From: Lachnospiraceae bacterium
GTDB lineage: Bacteria; Bacillota; Clostridia; Lachnospirales; Lachnospiraceae
Direction of reading: 5' to 3'
Assembly (NCBI GenBank): GCA_023663945.1
Contig: JAMPGL010000011.1
Coordinates: 1-64,000 of the forward strand
DNA length: 64,000 nucleotides
A model generated the notes under the pieces. The model had not been told where the DNA came from and made no database searches. It was given only the letters and a program-made list of their open reading frames with translations. Within the stretch, counting starts at the first letter, position 1. Every line of letters begins with the position of its first letter. Position numbers and translations under genes: made by a program. Positions 15,139 to 24,428 of this stretch are shown here, piece by piece.

Positions 15139-15840
15139 CTATTCCTCCCCATATAACAGTTCAAAAGTCTCATAATGATCCTCTGTATAATAAATCAGTC
15201 CGTCATTGGAATATACCAGACGCTTTGCTCCCCGATACCCGCCGTCGCTGTCAATATCGCACTCATGATATTCTCTGCCTTTCTTTTCCGGCAGATTTCC
15301 TTCAAAGTTTCCAAAATAATCACCGCCTATACTCTTTCCCGGCGCCGCCTCTGCCAGATTTCCCTCACTGCTCACCCAGCCCAGAGCCTTCGCTTCCTTT
15401 TTGGTGATATAATTATCCGGCAAGTGTCCATAAAGAAATAGATATTCCGCCACCTCTTCCTTTGAAGTATAAGTGCCGTCCTCCGCGATTTCTGACTCTT
15501 GGCTTTCCGCCTCATCCGAGGCATCCGTTTCTGATACTTCTGGAATTTCCGACTCGTCCAAAGTCTCCTCTTCTGAAACTTCCAGAATTTCCGACTCGTC
15601 CAAAGCCTCCTCTTCAGAATCTTCCAAAATTTTCGACTCGCCCACTGTCTCTGTCTCTAGCGCATCCAGCTCTTCCGGCGTCTCTGTCCCTAAAGCTTCA
15701 TCCGGCATCTCCGCTTCCGGCGTCTTGGTTTCAACTATCTGCGCCGGTTCCTGCGCCGGTACTGCTTCCGCACTGCATCCTGTGAGCAATCCTGCTGTTA
15801 AGAGAAACGCTCCTAACAGATACTTCCATTTTTGTTTCAT
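15139..15840 (-). CDS. Barnase-like guanyl-specific ribonuclease lipoprotein
   Basis: 233 residues from the ATG of MKQKWKYLLGAF, with AGAGGAGAGGAAC upstream. A lipoprotein signal peptide ends at LLTGC, so the protein should be lipid-anchored outside the cell. Residues ~45-130 are a very acidic spacer containing 14-residue repeats (SEILEVSEEETLDE). The C-terminal ~105 residues are a barnase domain with the catalytic Glu (REYHECDID), Arg (AKRLVYSNDG) and His (YTEDHYETF) all present. Followed directly by its barstar inhibitor. A surface RNase could act in competition or RNA scavenging; this is inference. Confidence 0.88.
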   Translation of the reverse strand: MKQKWKYLLGAFLLTAGLLTGCSAEAVPAQEPAQIVETKTPEAEMPDEALGTETPEELDALETETVGESKILEDSEEEALDESEILEVSEEETLDESEIPEVSETDASDEAESQESEIAEDGTYTSKEEVAEYLFLYGHLPDNYITKKEAKALGWVSSEGNLAEAAPGKSIGGDYFGNFEGNLPEKKGREYHECDIDSDGGYRGAKRLVYSNDGLIYYTEDHYETFELLYGEE

Positions 15841-15876
15841 ATGTTCCTCTCCTCTGTTCACAAAATATTCGGCTCT

Positions 15877-16248
15877 CTATGATTTCTTCCGCCCAGCCGT
15901 CATCTCATAGCTCATATCCAATAACTGATAAATCGTCTCATCCGGCACCGTTCCATTTAAAAGAATCGATACCCAATGGATTTTATTCATATGGTATGCC
16001 GGAGCAAATCCCGGCTGAGAAGACAGGAGCGCCGCCATCTCCGGCTCACACTTTACATTCATAACGTCAATAAGCGCATCCTCCGAAAGCCCTACCCGGT
16101 TTTCCGGAATCTCCATGATAATAGCAAACCATTTTCCGTTGGTCTCATGCCTCCAGACTTCATTCGTCGGCGTCTTCGCCCACAACCGCACAGAGGCAAT
16201 TCCATAGGTTTCTACAGTATATTTTAAAATATCTTCACGATTTACCAT
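15877..16248 (-). CDS. MmcQ/YjbR family protein
   Basis: 123 residues with GGAAAGAAAGGAAACAGC before the ATG. The pattern matches MmcQ/YjbR: MVNREDILKYTVETYG, then NGKWFAIIMEIPENRVGL, VMNVKCEPEMAALL and PGFAPAYHMNKIHWVSILL. The family has a small CyaY-like fold and is described as DNA-binding-like, without a defined role. It lies between the barnase pair and the SNF2 helicase gene. Confidence 0.88.
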   Translation of the reverse strand: MVNREDILKYTVETYGIASVRLWAKTPTNEVWRHETNGKWFAIIMEIPENRVGLSEDALIDVMNVKCEPEMAALLSSQPGFAPAYHMNKIHWVSILLNGTVPDETIYQLLDMSYEMTAGRKKS

Positions 16249-16366
16249 GCTGTTTCCTTTCTTTCCATCCTCTGTCTTTTCTTCGCATCACAAGCCTTTT
16301 GCTTCCAATATTTTACCATTTATCTTCTGCATGGAAAAGGAACATCTTAAGAATTTACCACTTCCC

Positions 16367-19300
16367 TTACATGGTCAAAAGTTCCAGCAATTCTTCTCTT
16401 GTAAAGCTTCCGCTTCCCAGATTCTCCCCGGAAAGAACCTGCTCCGCCAGTTCCCTTTTCCGTTCCTGCAGCTTTATGATATTTTCTTCTATCGTATCCT
16501 TCATAATCAGCTTATAAACATTCACAACATGTTTCTGACCGATTCGATGCGCCCGGTCGGTTGCCTGATTTTGAACTGCCAGATTCCACCATGGATCGTA
16601 ATGAATAACAATATCAGCCGCCGTCAGATTTAGTCCCGTTCCTCCCGCTCTAAGCGAAATGCAGAACACGCTGGTTTCATCTTTGTTGAAATCTTCAACC
16701 AGTTTCAGCCTTTTTTCCTTGGGAGTAGTTCCCGTGAGCACATAATAGGAAATCCCTTCTTCCGTCAAATTTTTCTGTAAATTTTCCAGCATGGATGTAA
16801 ACTGCGAAAACAAAAGTATCTTATGTCCGCCTTCCACCGCATTTTTAATCAAGTCTATGCACATAGCTGTTTTAGCAGAAGGGCTTTCATATTTTTCGTA
16901 AATTAATGACGGGTCACAGCATAACTGCCTCAATTTGGTGAGTTCGGATAAAATCTGTATTTTTGCGGTCTTAAACTCTTCGTCCGTCTGATCATCAAGC
17001 ATCATCTTAAGTCTTTGCACATGGGCGCAGTACAGTTTCCACTGTTCTCCCTCCATATGGGCATACATGCATTCTTCCAATTTATCCGGAAGGTCGGTGA
17101 GAACGTCCTTTTTCAGTCTCCGCAGAATAAACGGTCTGACCATTTTCTGTAGTTTTGTCATAGCCTTTTCATCCTGATTCTGCACCACCGGCACCTCGAT
17201 TTCTGTCCGGAAACGCTGGTATCCGTACAAAAATCCCGGCATCAGGTAGTCAAAGATGCTCCACAGCTCACTCAGCCTGTTTTCGATGGGAGTTCCCGTG
17301 AGCGCAAAACGGCACACCGCATCTATTTCTTTTACCGCCCTTGCAGCCTGGGTGTTATGATTTTTAATATACTGCGCTTCATCTATAACCTGACAAAAGA
17401 AGGAGGTCAGGGCATATTCCTCCAAGTCTCTTTTCAGCAGTTCGTAAGAGGTAATCAATATATCTCTGCTCTGCGCGTTCTGTATAATTACTTTCCGTTC
17501 GGGCACTGTCCCGATTACCATCTTGACCGGAAGCACCGGGGCAAAACGTTCAAATTCATTTTTCCAGTTAAATACCAGTGATGCCGGCGTGACAATTAAG
17601 ACTCTCCGATTGTCCTCCGCCTCCGCCTCAAGATATTCGGTCAGCAAAAAAGAAATCACCTGAAGGGTCTTCCCCAGTCCCATATCATCCGCCAGAATCC
17701 CACCAAAACCGTTGTGCTTTAATGTTTTCAGCCACAAAAACCCGTTTCTCTGATAAGGGCGCAAAACAGGTTCCAGACTTGCAGGCGGCTCAAAATCATT
17801 ATCCTCGATTGTTTTCATGTTGCGGATCAGCTCTTTAAATTCTTTATTTTTGACTGCGGACAAATTTTGCTTTTCTCTCAGTTCGCTGTCCAGATAAAGA
17901 GCCCTGTACTTGGGCGCAGTAATCGTTCCCCTGCGAAGCTGTGTGTCTGTCAGGTTCAGACTGTGCTTTACTTCAAGGAGCGTCTGCAGCCCTTCATCTT
18001 CCATCTGCACAAAGCTTCCGTTCTTCAATCGGAAATACTTTTTCTTTCTGTCGTACTTCGATAAAATTTCTATCAGCTCGTCCTTTGACAATTCAGCGCT
18101 TTCCATTGTCAGTTCCAGCAAATCTCCCGATAAGGAAACGCCGACCTCAACCCTGCCGCTGTGTACGACATGGATTCTTTTTAATGCATCTGAGACATAA
18201 ACATCCCCCAGCTCCTGTAGACGCAGAATCCCAAAGGTAAGCAGTTCATAAATCTTGTCCTCGTCACCGGAAATAACCATTGCATGTTCCTTTTCATCAA
18301 AGGCATTACAATAAGAAGCAGCAATATTTCCCACCTGCATCTCCTTGACCACGTCCCTGCCTTCATTTTCTTTCCTTTTGTCATATACCTCAAATCTTTT
18401 CTCCCCATACACCGCGTAAACCTTGCAGGTGACAAAATCCTTTTGAGGCGCGTCCAAATAAATCTCAAAGGAGGCCGGCTCCACTCCATAATCCGTTTCG
18501 CGAAAATCCTTCTTTTCACACTCGTAATACTTTTCCAAAAGGGGCAGTAATTCCCTGCAAAATGCCGGAACATCGCTTTGGTCTATATAGAATCTCTTTT
18601 CCGGAAGCTTCGCAATACAGGCTAAAAAGTCCTGTATCGGCATCATATCATCCTTTTTTTCCTTATAAATAAGCCCATCCTTAAAGCTGATGACATGACG
18701 GGCGCAGTCATATCCCGGCAAAGATTCCAGCTCCACCTCGATTCCCTCATGTTTCCCCGTTATCACCATCTTGCGGACTGGTTTATCTTCCGTCTGCTGC
18801 CACTTTCTTTCCCCCGAACCATAAAAATTAATTGTGACAGGCTTCTCCTTCAAAATTTCCAGAAGCTCCTCAAAATCCGCTCTTCCAATCGACATTTTGC
18901 GAAGTCTGGGAAAAAGGGAGTTATAGTAATAAAAATTATAGGAATATTGGGAGCGGTAGGCTTTGTTTTTGTCTGTCCAGCTTAAAATAAACTCAGCCAG
19001 CTTCTGCGAAACAGGAGTAAACGCACCCAGCTCATGAAAAAATTTGAGATTTTTTCCATAGGAATACTCCGCATTCGACTCCATATTCCTTGCAAACTCA
19101 AATATATCCTTTAACACGTATTTTTTGCCTGCGCCGATCCTAAATTCCACGGTAATATTGTCCGCGCTACATTCAAAAAAAGGCTCCAGTTCTACTTTTC
19201 CGTGAATTTTTTCCTGCAATAAGGGCATCGCCGCCTTTATGGTCTGCCGCTTAAGCAGTTCTTTCACGGCAGGCGTGGTTTCCCGGACGTGCTTCTTTGA

Positions 19301-19696
19301 GTGAGGCATGTCCTCATCCATGTCTATGTAATCACTCAGCCTGCGCATGTCTGACCTGTACAGCAATTGATCCATATAATCAAACATTGTCTGTTGAACA
19401 TTTGTTTTGCTTTCATACTCCAATAGTACCGCGGCGCAATGCTTGCAAATCCCCTCATAATTGCGAAAAGCCGGACATTCGCAATAGGATTCCGACAAAT
19501 CCTCATAATATGCGTCATAAGCCAGTTTCACTTTATATTTTTTTCTTCCGCTTCCCTGCACGACGGCCCTGATAAAAATCTGCTCGTCCTCTTCTCTGTA
19601 TTCAAGCGATTCCACTTTATTCTGCTCAACGATTTCAAGACCTCTGTTATAAATTGCTGCTCCTGCAAGCCGTTTAATGATTTTCTTATTCAACAA
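16367..19696 (-). CDS. SNF2 family DNA-dependent ATPase with SWIM zinc finger
   Basis: 1109 residues, TTG start with AGGAG seven bases upstream. A SWIM zinc finger sits near residues 70-92 (CECPAFRNYEGICKHC). A long SNF2-associated region follows, then the Swi2/Snf2 motor: Walker A GILADDMGLGKTLQ, Walker B DEAQ, LTGTPIEN, and the C-terminal lobe ILLFSQFTSM ... SLRAGGTGLNLTAAD ... ATDRAHRIGQ. All helicase motifs are intact. Bacterial members are thought to remodel protein-DNA or RNA polymerase complexes. The downstream gap to the MmcQ gene is ~120 bp. Confidence 0.93.
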   Translation of the reverse strand: MLNKKIIKRLAGAAIYNRGLEIVEQNKVESLEYREEDEQIFIRAVVQGSGRKKYKVKLAYDAYYEDLSESYCECPAFRNYEGICKHCAAVLLEYESKTNVQQTMFDYMDQLLYRSDMRRLSDYIDMDEDMPHSKKHVRETTPAVKELLKRQTIKAAMPLLQEKIHGKVELEPFFECSADNITVEFRIGAGKKYVLKDIFEFARNMESNAEYSYGKNLKFFHELGAFTPVSQKLAEFILSWTDKNKAYRSQYSYNFYYYNSLFPRLRKMSIGRADFEELLEILKEKPVTINFYGSGERKWQQTEDKPVRKMVITGKHEGIEVELESLPGYDCARHVISFKDGLIYKEKKDDMMPIQDFLACIAKLPEKRFYIDQSDVPAFCRELLPLLEKYYECEKKDFRETDYGVEPASFEIYLDAPQKDFVTCKVYAVYGEKRFEVYDKRKENEGRDVVKEMQVGNIAASYCNAFDEKEHAMVISGDEDKIYELLTFGILRLQELGDVYVSDALKRIHVVHSGRVEVGVSLSGDLLELTMESAELSKDELIEILSKYDRKKKYFRLKNGSFVQMEDEGLQTLLEVKHSLNLTDTQLRRGTITAPKYRALYLDSELREKQNLSAVKNKEFKELIRNMKTIEDNDFEPPASLEPVLRPYQRNGFLWLKTLKHNGFGGILADDMGLGKTLQVISFLLTEYLEAEAEDNRRVLIVTPASLVFNWKNEFERFAPVLPVKMVIGTVPERKVIIQNAQSRDILITSYELLKRDLEEYALTSFFCQVIDEAQYIKNHNTQAARAVKEIDAVCRFALTGTPIENRLSELWSIFDYLMPGFLYGYQRFRTEIEVPVVQNQDEKAMTKLQKMVRPFILRRLKKDVLTDLPDKLEECMYAHMEGEQWKLYCAHVQRLKMMLDDQTDEEFKTAKIQILSELTKLRQLCCDPSLIYEKYESPSAKTAMCIDLIKNAVEGGHKILLFSQFTSMLENLQKNLTEEGISYYVLTGTTPKEKRLKLVEDFNKDETSVFCISLRAGGTGLNLTAADIVIHYDPWWNLAVQNQATDRAHRIGQKHVVNVYKLIMKDTIEENIIKLQERKRELAEQVLSGENLGSGSFTREELLELLTM

Positions 19697-19706
19697 AACT
19701 TTTCTC

Positions 19707-20471
19707 CTATTGTTTCACAACATAATATGCCAGTTCCAGCGCAATATCAAAATGCCCGGTATCATGCTGGGTTCCTTTTGTCTGTCCCTCCTTCCGCCTG
19801 CTGTCCCACTTAGGCGCATCGAGCAAATCCCCGCTGGTAAAAAAGGTATACAAATTTAATCCCCTGAAATCACACACCGCCTGCAGGGCGGCACATTCCA
19901 TTTCCACGGAAATACAGCCCTCCGCCTTGCGCTTTTCAAAGTTGTTTGTGGTTTCTCTATAAAAAGCGTCCGTTGTCCATGTTTTTCCTTTTACATAAGG
20001 AAGCCCGCTCTCTTCCATAAAGTCTGCAACAATATCTGCATTCTTTATGGTAATATAATCCGCCGCAGATGCATAGTGGTAAGAGGTTCCCTCGTCGCGG
20101 TAAGCATGTGTCGGAACCATCACTTTTCCATGGGCAATCTCTTTATTTAAACAGCCTGCGCCTCCAAAGACGATATATTTATCCGCCCGCAATTCCGACA
20201 GCGTATCTTCTACTGTGCCGACACATGCGGGCGCGCCTACATAAGTTTTGAAAAAAGCAAATCTTCTCCCCTTATAATCTATGCCGTAAATCGTCGTTTT
20301 CCCCGTGGCAAACCAAAAAGCCGCAATCGGCTCACACTCATAATTCGCCAGCACAAACTCCTCAATCTGATTTGAAAATGTCATAATGCACGCATCCACT
20401 CTGGGCGCGTCTTCTCTGCAATGCGGATTGATGATTGCCTGCGATTGATTGTCAAAAGTCTCTGTTATCAT
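19707..20471 (-). CDS. Nucleoside phosphorylase
   Basis: 254 residues. The PNP/UDP family fold shows in FFKTYVGAPACVGTVEDTLS, KYIVFGGAGCLN and the substrate-site motif GCISVEMECAALQAVCDFRG, whose Glu-Met-Glu binds the ribose. It would split a nucleoside with phosphate into base and ribose 1-phosphate; purine or uridine cannot be separated by eye. The gene overlaps the 3' end of the DUF4143 ATPase gene by 20 bp in another frame, with its AAGGAGGAAACC inside that gene. Confidence 0.85.
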   Translation of the reverse strand: MITETFDNQSQAIINPHCREDAPRVDACIMTFSNQIEEFVLANYECEPIAAFWFATGKTTIYGIDYKGRRFAFFKTYVGAPACVGTVEDTLSELRADKYIVFGGAGCLNKEIAHGKVMVPTHAYRDEGTSYHYASAADYITIKNADIVADFMEESGLPYVKGKTWTTDAFYRETTNNFEKRKAEGCISVEMECAALQAVCDFRGLNLYTFFTSGDLLDAPKWDSRRKEGQTKGTQHDTGHFDIALELAYYVVKQ

Positions 20472-21825
20472 GGTTTCCTCCTTGACTATAAGAATGATCC
20501 TTCAAATATTTCTTCAATAAAAAAGCGCAAAAGTACGGAAAGGTATATATTTTATCTGCATAACCAATATTCCCTCCGGTCAGCTTGATTCCACAATGAA
20601 TATCTTCATATTGCTTTTCACTGATTAATGTCCTTAAGGATTTTGATCTCCCATTTGTGGATTTCACTTCAATAGGGATTAAATCCTGTGCTGTCCGCAC
20701 AAAAAAGTCCTCCTCCAGCGTAGAGTCTTCCTTCTTATAATAATACAGCCCGTACCCGCTTTTGGAAAGAGCTTCTCCAACCACATTTTCATAAAGCGCT
20801 CCTTTATAGACGCCTAGGTTTTTGTTTGCCCGCAGATCATCCTGCGCTTCTTCATCAAGCATTGCCACAAGCAGACCGCTGTCTACAAAATAAATCTTAT
20901 ACTTCGTTTCATCAAAATTTCCCTTAAGAGGGAGGGTGGGATATTTCATGCAGTGGCAGACATTAATAATTCCCGTATCCTCCAGCCATTCAATACAGCC
21001 CCTGTAGTCCTTAAACCTGGCGCCTGCCGCCACTTTGGAAATCTGAAATTTTTTATTATTCTTCGCAAGCTGCAAGGGAATCTGACGAAAGATATTTAAA
21101 ATCCTTGCCTGATCCATTCCCTGTGCGTATTTGCGCACATCCTCCTCATAATCGGAGAGAAGCTGTCTCTGCGTGGAAAGAGATCCTTCAAATGTTCCTT
21201 TTTCAACGTATTCCCTGACCACTGCCGGCATCCCGCCCAAAATACAAAAATCCAAAAACAGACCGCCATAAACTGACATTTCTACCGAATTAAAAGGGAT
21301 AAGGTTTTTCATGTGCCCTAAAAGCTCCTCCACCGCCGAATCGGAATATCCTTTTCCCCACAAAAACTCTTCAAAATCCAGCGAACGCATTTCATAATCC
21401 ACCTTATACCCCACACTATTGCTCTCTATTCTGGTATAATGAATGCCAAGCATAGAACCACTACAGATTACGTCAAATCTTCCATCCTGACAAAAAAATT
21501 TTAATGCGGTTGCAATCTCCGGAAATTCCTGCAGCTCGTCAAAAAAGATGAGAGTCTTACCTTCTATAAACTGCTTTGACGGATCCATTCTGGAAATATT
21601 CTTAATCAGCTCATCCGTTTTGTAGCCGTCTGCTGTAATCATTTTATATTTAGGTTCTTCGACAAAATTAATTTCTATCAGCTGCGCATAATTTTCTGAC
21701 CCAAACTTTCTAATTGATTCTGTTTTTCCAACCTGTCTTGGACCTTTTACAATCAGCGGTTTTCTGTCCGGATTCTGTTTCCATTCCTTTAAAAAGACAT
21801 CTAATTTTCGCTTTAAATAAATCAT
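20452..21825 (-). CDS. ATP-binding protein, AAA_14 + DUF4143
   Basis: 457 residues. The N-terminal P-loop (KPLIVKGPRQVGKTESIRKF) with Walker B LIFFDELQEFP is an AAA_14 domain; the C-terminal ~200 residues carry DUF4143 with the nuclease-like ending DLIPIEVKSTNGRSKSL. These ATPases are frequent in anaerobes and are suspected to act in mobile or defence contexts, without a defined reaction. Start ATG has GAGGTAGTTTC. The protein overlaps the following phosphorylase gene, suggesting a linked transcript. Confidence 0.87.
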   Translation of the reverse strand: MIYLKRKLDVFLKEWKQNPDRKPLIVKGPRQVGKTESIRKFGSENYAQLIEINFVEEPKYKMITADGYKTDELIKNISRMDPSKQFIEGKTLIFFDELQEFPEIATALKFFCQDGRFDVICSGSMLGIHYTRIESNSVGYKVDYEMRSLDFEEFLWGKGYSDSAVEELLGHMKNLIPFNSVEMSVYGGLFLDFCILGGMPAVVREYVEKGTFEGSLSTQRQLLSDYEEDVRKYAQGMDQARILNIFRQIPLQLAKNNKKFQISKVAAGARFKDYRGCIEWLEDTGIINVCHCMKYPTLPLKGNFDETKYKIYFVDSGLLVAMLDEEAQDDLRANKNLGVYKGALYENVVGEALSKSGYGLYYYKKEDSTLEEDFFVRTAQDLIPIEVKSTNGRSKSLRTLISEKQYEDIHCGIKLTGGNIGYADKIYTFPYFCAFLLKKYLKDHSYSQGGNHDNRDF

Positions 21826-21937
21826 GAAACTACCTCGCTCCCATTTTATAAGTTAAGGTCGTCAGAATTTTGCCTTTTCGGACTTGTAAAAGCTTACATA
21901 TAGTATATGTCATTATAACTGAAATTACAACCATTGT

Positions 21938-22018
21938 GCAAAAAAATGAGCGAGTTTTTACAGATGTGTTACAAAAACATGAGCGAATTGTACGTCAAAA
22001 TCACAAAAACATGAGGGA
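21938..22018. repeat. Three copies of a 16-bp repeat at 32-33 bp spacing
   Basis: ACAAAAACATGAGCGA-like sequences lie at 21938-21953, 21971-21986 and 22003-22018 (consensus matches 14 to 16 of 16). The intergenic gap 21826-22132 holds no gene. Subterminal repeats of this style occur at ends of IS21-type elements, but no transposase is present; a regulator binding array is the alternative. Confidence 0.55.
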
Positions 22019-22132
22019 ATAACTTTTAGTAGCCACTTCCTCTCCTATTTGATACAATACTAATATATTTGATACACTACTATAGTCATAGCAAACGACA
22101 GAACAACATCAAAATTGAAAGGAGACCTTATT

Positions 22133-23554
22133 ATGGCAATACTTTCTGCATATATGGTTCCGCACCCGCCGCTTATCGTGCCCGAAATCGGCAAAGGCAG
22201 GGAGCAGACCATCAAGCACACGATTGATGCTTATCAGGAGACGGCGCGCCGGATTGGCAGGCAGCAGCCGGACACCATCATCCTTTTTTCTCCTCATCAG
22301 ATTATGTATACCGACTATTTTCATATTTCTCCCGGAAAAGGTGCAAAGGGAGATTTCTCCACATTTGGAGCCGGTCATGTGAAGATGGAAGTCTCCTACG
22401 ACACTAATTTTGTCGATAAACTCTGCGAACTGACCGACAGCGCATCTTTTCCTGCCGGAACTTACGGCGAGCGGGACAGGCATCTCGACCATGGAACAAT
22501 GGTTCCGCTTTATTTTATCAATCAATATTGGCAGAATTACCGTCTGGTGAGAATCGGGCTGTCAGGACTGCCCTTAATCAGACATTACGAGCTGGGGACT
22601 TATATCCAGCAGACTGCCGCTCTTCTCAATCGAAGGGTTGTCCTGATTGCCAGCGGCGACCTCTCCCATCGGTTAAAGGACGACGGTCCTTACGGTTATC
22701 AGAAGGAAGGTCCAGAATATGACAGGCGCATTATGGACGTTATGGAAAGAGGCGCCTTTTTGGAGCTTTTCTCCTTTTCGGAAGATTTTTGTGAAAAGGC
22801 GGGCGAATGCGGGCACCGCTCCTTTACCATTATGGCAGGAGCCTTGAACGGGATGGGCGTTTTGCCCGAAAGGCTTTCTTACGAAGGTCCCTTCGGCGTG
22901 GGGTACGGCATTTGCTGTTATCAAGTATCCGGTTCTGACCCCGCACGGGATTTCCGCACGCAATATGAATCAAAACAGAGAAACGCGTTTCTGCAAAGGC
23001 AGAAAGGGGAAGACTCTTATATCCGCCTTGCGAGAGCCACTATTGAAACTTATGTGCGCACAGGCACTATTCCGGATATTCCAAAAGATTTGCCGGAAGA
23101 GATGTACCGCAGACAGGCAGGAGTTTTTGTTTCCATTAAAGAAGACGGGCGTCTCCGGGGCTGCATCGGAACCATTCAGGCCGTGCAAAATTCCATTGCG
23201 GAAGAAATCATTGCCAATGCCGTCAGCGCTTCCACCAAAGATCCCAGATTTTCTCCTATTGAACCTTGGGAGCTGGAACGGCTGGCCATCAGCGTGGATA
23301 TCCTTGGTGAAAAAGAAGCCATCGACTCCCCGGCACAACTTGACCCCAAACGCTATGGCGTAATCGTTACAAAAGGCCATAAGCGGGGGCTTCTGCTTCC
23401 CAACTTAGAAGGCGTGGATACCGTGGAAGAACAGATTTCCATTGCCAAAAACAAAGCTGGAATCCGCGAAAAAGAATCGGCATCGCTGGAACGCTTTGAA
23501 GTGATACGGCACGAGGTCTCTCCTGCTCCGCAGTCAAATACCTCTCGGGAATAA
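22133..23554 (+). CDS. AmmeMemoRadiSam systems proteins B and A fused (MEMO + AMMECR1)
   Basis: 473 residues from the ATG with GAAAGGAGACCTTATT upstream; an earlier ATG overlaps that site and is rejected. Residues ~1-275 are a MEMO1-like/extradiol dioxygenase B-type domain (MVPHPPLIVPEIG, ILFSPHQIMY, ERDRHLDHGTMVPLYF, IASGDLSHRLKDDGPYG) with metal-site His residues. Residues ~290-470 are AMMECR1 (PEEMYRRQAGVFVSIKEDG, LRGCIGTIQ, STKDPRFSPI). The radical SAM member follows 31 bp later. The three parts are conserved together across bacteria and archaea but their joint reaction is not established. Confidence 0.92.
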   Translation: MAILSAYMVPHPPLIVPEIGKGREQTIKHTIDAYQETARRIGRQQPDTIILFSPHQIMYTDYFHISPGKGAKGDFSTFGAGHVKMEVSYDTNFVDKLCELTDSASFPAGTYGERDRHLDHGTMVPLYFINQYWQNYRLVRIGLSGLPLIRHYELGTYIQQTAALLNRRVVLIASGDLSHRLKDDGPYGYQKEGPEYDRRIMDVMERGAFLELFSFSEDFCEKAGECGHRSFTIMAGALNGMGVLPERLSYEGPFGVGYGICCYQVSGSDPARDFRTQYESKQRNAFLQRQKGEDSYIRLARATIETYVRTGTIPDIPKDLPEEMYRRQAGVFVSIKEDGRLRGCIGTIQAVQNSIAEEIIANAVSASTKDPRFSPIEPWELERLAISVDILGEKEAIDSPAQLDPKRYGVIVTKGHKRGLLLPNLEGVDTVEEQISIAKNKAGIREKESASLERFEVIRHEVSPAPQSNTSRE

Positions 23555-23585
23555 TGGAAAACCCATAGAAAGGCAAGGTAATCCT

Positions 23586-24428
23586 TTGAAAACAATCTGT
23601 CAGGTTTGTATGCATCATTGCCAATTGGAGCCCGGACAGTACGGAATCTGCCGGGCAAGAAAAAATGAAAACGGAGTGATTCGATGTGAAAACTATGGTC
23701 AGATAACCTCTCTGGCTTTGGATTCCATTGAGAAAAAGCCTCTCCACATGTTTTATCCCGGAAGCTTTATTTTGTCGGCTGGCAGCTACGGGTGTAATTT
23801 ACGATGCCCTTTCTGCCAGAATCACGAAATTTCCATGATAAGCCAAAGGGAGGCGGATTGCGTCTATCTTTCTCCCGAATCGCTTGTGCGAAAAGCCGTC
23901 TCATGTCAAAAATACGGAAACATCGGAGTTGCATTTACTTACAATGAACCGCTGATCGGCTGGGAATATGTGCGCGATACCGCAAAACTCCTAAAAAAGG
24001 CTGATATGAAGACCGTGCTGGTCACTAACGGAAGCGCTTCCCTTGAAATCCTTGATGAGCTTCTTCCACTGACAGATGCCATGAATATTGATTTAAAAGG
24101 ATTTAACCGCCAATATTACCAGATGCTTGGAGGCGATTTAGAAACCGTAAAAGAATTTATCCTTCATGCCGCCGCGGAATGTCATATAGAACTTACCACC
24201 CTGATCATCCCCGGCGAAAATGACGATCTTGCGCAAATGGAGGAGGAAGCGCGCTGGATTGCTTCTCTCAAAACTAAGAATGCTTCCGGTCAGATTCCTC
24301 TCCATATAACCCGCTTTTTTCCTCAATATCACATGATGGATAAAGCGCCAACTGACATTGCGCAGATACGCCGTCTTGCCAAGACCGCCGCAAAATACCT
24401 GAAAAACGTATTTATTGGCAACTGCTGA
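23586..24428 (+). CDS. AmmeMemoRadiSam system radical SAM enzyme
   Basis: 280 residues, TTG start. The radical SAM cluster motif CNLRCPFC (CxxxCxxC) follows GSYGCNLR; an extra N-terminal cysteine set (CQVCMHHCQL ... GICRAR) is typical of this subfamily and resembles pyruvate formate-lyase activases. It would cleave S-adenosylmethionine to start a radical reaction on an unknown substrate, together with the MEMO/AMMECR1 fusion upstream. Its 3' end overlaps the DUF2798 gene on the other strand by 17 bp. Confidence 0.92.
   Translation: MKTICQVCMHHCQLEPGQYGICRARKNENGVIRCENYGQITSLALDSIEKKPLHMFYPGSFILSAGSYGCNLRCPFCQNHEISMISQREADCVYLSPESLVRKAVSCQKYGNIGVAFTYNEPLIGWEYVRDTAKLLKKADMKTVLVTNGSASLEILDELLPLTDAMNIDLKGFNRQYYQMLGGDLETVKEFILHAAAECHIELTTLIIPGENDDLAQMEEEARWIASLKTKNASGQIPLHITRFFPQYHMMDKAPTDIAQIRRLAKTAAKYLKNVFIGNC

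Noticed and set aside
21938-22018. Possible CRISPR array (three regularly spaced repeats)
   Set aside because: Repeats are only about 16 bp, gaps are about 17 bp and share sequence character, and no cas gene is present.
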